Source: Mycobacterium sp. shizuoka-1 (GTDB lineage Bacteria; Actinomycetota; Actinomycetes; Mycobacteriales; Mycobacteriaceae). Taken from it: DNA of 47,676 nt. The first letter of the stretch is position 1; each line of letters begins with the position of its first letter. Shown piece after piece: positions 45,600 through 47,676 of the stretch. Position numbers and translations under genes: made by a program. The notes beneath the pieces are model-generated. The model ran no database searches. It was not told where the DNA came from and was given only the letters and a program-made list of their open reading frames with translations. The stretch lies in contig NZ_BEWG01000159.1 of the NCBI RefSeq assembly GCF_002723835.1, positions 1 through 47,676 of the forward strand, written 5' to 3'.

Positions 45600-46235
45600 A
45601 TGAGCGCCGACGACTACGTTCCGCCCACCCACGACCTGCACCGGCTCGCGCAGGCGGCGCGGGGCTGCCACGGTTGCGACCTGTACCGCGACGCCGAGCA
45701 GACGGTGTTCGGCGAGGGCCCGGCGGCCGCGGCCATCATGCTCGTCGGCGAACAACCTGGCGACCAGGAAGACCGCGCCGGCCGGCCGTTCGTCGGCCCG
45801 GCGGGCCGGCTGCTCGACAAGGCCCTGACCGCTGCCGAGGTCGACCGCGGCCAGCTCTACGTCACCAACGCGGTCAAGCACTTCAAGTTCACCAGGGCCG
45901 GCGGCACGCGACGTATCCACAAGACCCCCAGCCGCACCGAGGTCGTCGCCTGCCGTCCCTGGCTGTTCGCCGAAATCGCCTCGGTCGAGCCGGATGTCGT
46001 GGTGTTGCTGGGCGCAACCGCGGCGCAGGCCTTACTGGGCAGTGGATTTCGGCTGACGGCGCATCGAGGCGAAGATCTGCGGCTGCCCGCCGATCCCGAC
46101 CTCGGCGTGGATCCCAGCGTGGTGACCACGGCGCACCCGTCGGCGGTGTTACGCGGGCCCGCCGAGCAGCGGACCGCGAAATTCGATGCGCTGGTCGCCG
46201 ACCTGCGGTTCGCCGCGGGGCTATCATCCGGCTGA
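45600..46235 (+). CDS. udgX: UdgX-type uracil-DNA glycosylase
   Basis: A 211-aa iron-sulfur UDG. The active-site motif is GEQPGDQED (residues 50-58), followed by PFVGPAGRLLD and TNAVKHFKF. The loop GGTRRIHKTPSRTE (101-114) contains His107, the residue that becomes covalently linked to DNA in M. smegmatis UdgX. The described loop is KRRIH; here it is TRRIH. Cys23, Cys26 and Cys118 can ligate the [4Fe-4S] cluster. It probably excises uracil and stays bound to the site. The hydrolase gene follows after 14 bp. Confidence 0.92.
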   Translation: MSADDYVPPTHDLHRLAQAARGCHGCDLYRDAEQTVFGEGPAAAAIMLVGEQPGDQEDRAGRPFVGPAGRLLDKALTAAEVDRGQLYVTNAVKHFKFTRAGGTRRIHKTPSRTEVVACRPWLFAEIASVEPDVVVLLGATAAQALLGSGFRLTAHRGEDLRLPADPDLGVDPSVVTTAHPSAVLRGPAEQRTAKFDALVADLRFAAGLSSG

Positions 46236-46249
46236 CGAGAAAGCAACGG

Positions 46250-47119
46250 ATGCCACCACTCGACGAGAACCTCACTGCGCGACTGCGGGACGGGCGCGCG
46301 GTGTGTTACGCCCAGTACGGCATCCCCGACGGCTCCGTCGTCGTCAACGCCCACGGCGGTCTGGCCTGCCGGCTCGACGTCGCGGCGGCCGACTCCGCGG
46401 CACGAGCCGCCGGCGTGCGGCTGATCTCGCCAGATCGGCCGGGCATCGGCGGATCGGATCCGAAACCGGGCCGTACCGTCCTCGACTGGGTGGGCGATAT
46501 CGCGGAGCTGCTCGATCAGCTTGGCGTTGAGCGCTTTTCGGCGATGGGCTGGTCGATGGGCGGACAATACGCGGCCGCACTCGCCTGGGGGCTGGCCGAC
46601 CGGGCGAACCGAGTGGCGATCATCGCGGGGGCACTACCGCTGACCGAGCCCGGCGTGTTCGGGCAGCTTCCCGGTTTCGATCGGGCCTATACACGGCTGT
46701 CTCAACGGCTGCCGTGGTTGGTCAAGCCCTGCTTCGGCGCGATGGCCTTGGCCGCGCGAACCGCACCCACGCTCTACGGCCGGGTTGCCGCCTCTCAACT
46801 CGGTACCGCCGACGCCGCCGTCCTGCGTGACGAGGGTTACGCCGAGTTCGCCAGGATGTCGGCCGAGGCGCTGCGCCGCCCGGGCGGCGTCGTCGAGGAC
46901 TACCGAGCCTGGATGCGTCCCTGGGGCTTCACTCCGGAAGAGATCGCCATCCCGGTCGATGTCTGGGGCGGTGAGCAGGACGAGCTGGTGACGATCGCTT
47001 GGCCTCGCGAGCTTGCACTGCGGGTTCCCGGTGCGACTCTCCACGAGAAGCCCGGTGGCCACTTCCTGGCCCACCGGTACTACCCGCAGATTCTCACCAG
47101 CCTGACCAACTCCAGCTAG
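46250..47119 (+). CDS. Alpha/beta hydrolase
   Basis: A 289-aa soluble hydrolase. The nucleophile elbow is GWSMGGQYAAAL, the Asp candidate is in WGGEQDELV, and the final His is in KPGGHFLAHR. The N-terminal VVVNAHGG and PDRPGIGGSD (oxyanion/cap entry) are typical. The ATG at 46250 is the plausible start, since the frame upstream overlaps udgX. The substrate is unknown. The stop overlaps the convergent Pro/Gly-rich gene by four bases. Confidence 0.82.
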   Translation: MPPLDENLTARLRDGRAVCYAQYGIPDGSVVVNAHGGLACRLDVAAADSAARAAGVRLISPDRPGIGGSDPKPGRTVLDWVGDIAELLDQLGVERFSAMGWSMGGQYAAALAWGLADRANRVAIIAGALPLTEPGVFGQLPGFDRAYTRLSQRLPWLVKPCFGAMALAARTAPTLYGRVAASQLGTADAAVLRDEGYAEFARMSAEALRRPGGVVEDYRAWMRPWGFTPEEIAIPVDVWGGEQDELVTIAWPRELALRVPGATLHEKPGGHFLAHRYYPQILTSLTNSS

Positions 47120-47676
47120 TCGTTGAACCACCGGTTCGCCCGCGGCAGCTCCGAGCCGAGCACAGCGCCGGCTGGTGCCCCGGAGTCGATGCCGGACGCA
47201 CTCGCCGACCAGCCGGTGCCGACGCACAGCAGGTCGCGCGGGCCCGAGATCGTCGACGGCAGCGGGATGCCGAAGCCCGGGATGCCGGGAATCGTCAGCT
47301 GCGGCGGGGAGAGCAGCGTCGCCACTCCCTGCGCCATCGTGCCGAACAGCTGCGCCGGCGGGGTCGGCAGGGTGCCGGCCGCATCGGACAGCGGCGCCGC
47401 CGGGATCAGGCTGCCGAGGCCACCGGGCGTGGGCCCGATGTAGGAGCCGGGACCGCCGGGAAGCACGGTTGGCGGGGTCGGTGGAGTGGCCGCCCGATTG
47501 TTGCCGGGGGTGCCGGGGGTCGCCGCGGGAGGAGTCGGAACTCCGCCACCACCGCCGCCACCCGGACCGCCCGGGACCGCCGCGGGCGGGGTTCCTGGCG
47601 TGACCACGTTGTTGGTGAACGGGGTACCGGGCACCACACCCGGAGGAGTCGGCACACCACCGCCACCACCGCCACC
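47116..47676 (-). CDS. Pro/Gly-rich secreted-type protein, C-terminal part
   Basis: The frame runs off the window end, so the start is not visible. The visible about 186 residues begin with Gly runs and repeated VPTPP / TPGTP units (for example GGGGGGGVPTPPA), continuing into a Leu/Pro-rich region (LFGTMAQGVATLLSPPQLTI). The end is SGPRDLLCVGTGWSASASG and RANRWFND. Such proline-rich mycobacterial proteins are usually exported. No domain was recognised. A GTG at 47655 lies inside the repeat and is not taken as the start. Confidence 0.6.
   Translation of the reverse strand, partial: GGGGGGGVPTPPGVVPGTPFTNNVVTPGTPPAAVPGGPGGGGGGGVPTPPAATPGTPGNNRAATPPTPPTVLPGGPGSYIGPTPGGLGSLIPAAPLSDAAGTLPTPPAQLFGTMAQGVATLLSPPQLTIPGIPGFGIPLPSTISGPRDLLCVGTGWSASASGIDSGAPAGAVLGSELPRANRWFND

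Noticed and set aside
47500..47676. CRISPR-like or satellite repeat at the window end
   Set aside because: The repetition reflects Gly and Pro codons of a low-complexity protein, with no regular spacer-repeat architecture.

Overview
The window looks like chromosomal DNA of a mycobacterium, most likely an environmental, fast-growing type (Mycolicibacterium-like). The evidence is the high G+C content, a complete mceA-F gene set, a LysX fusion protein, a DUF222/HNH (13E12-type) gene end, and a block that follows the gene order I know from M. tuberculosis Rv1635c-Rv1644, interrupted by insertions. No tRNA, rRNA, CRISPR array or complete insertion sequence was seen.

Layout. (1) 1-3018: the 3' end of an HNH/DUF222 gene, a ferredoxin translationally coupled to a large FAD oxidoreductase, and a divergent TetR regulator with a 15-bp palindrome between them. 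(2) 3015-12030, minus strand: a class III nucleotidyl cyclase, a rhomboid-like membrane protein, then a tightly coupled mceABCDEF operon that has no yrbE permease genes beside it. Two 13-bp repeats 21 bp apart sit in front of mceA. (3) 12115-14811: an MpaB/DUF2236 oxygenase-like gene and an acyl-CoA dehydrogenase behind a 16-bp palindrome, then a small gene framed by 27-bp inverted repeats. (4) 14813-27054: a nine-gene minus-strand catabolic operon and a divergent GAF/PucR-type regulator. The operon encodes an aldehyde dehydrogenase, an MFS importer, a dihydroxypyridine-hydroxylase-like flavoprotein, a cupin, an amidohydrolase-2 protein, an old-yellow-enzyme reductase and a three-subunit molybdenum hydroxylase. 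I do not recognise this combination as a described pathway. It looks like uptake and breakdown of an aromatic or N-heteroaromatic compound. (5) 27037-39191, conserved core: tsnR, rplT, rpmI, infC (with a non-canonical AUC start), a DUF1844 gene, lysX, an esterase, a small protein, a short-chain dehydrogenase (probable CUG start), uvrA with a PafBC-type DNA-damage promoter, and a metallo-beta-lactamase-fold hydrolase. (6) 39202-43221: accessory genes between the Rv1637c-like and Rv1636-like genes, namely a TNT-domain (NAD+ glycohydrolase) toxin with an adjacent Imm63-like immunity gene, two small membrane proteins and a CorA-like transporter. (7) 43237-47676: a universal stress protein, a Rv1635c-like membrane mannosyltransferase, UdgX, an alpha/beta hydrolase and the 3' part of a Pro/Gly-rich protein gene.

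Most genes are packed into overlapping operons: ATGA or GTGA 4-base overlaps recur throughout. Four tail-to-tail gene pairs share a 4-base overlap of their stop codons. The main points to follow up are the catabolic cluster with its palindromes, the yrbE-less mce operon, the toxin-immunity module, and the non-canonical start codons of infC and the SDR gene.
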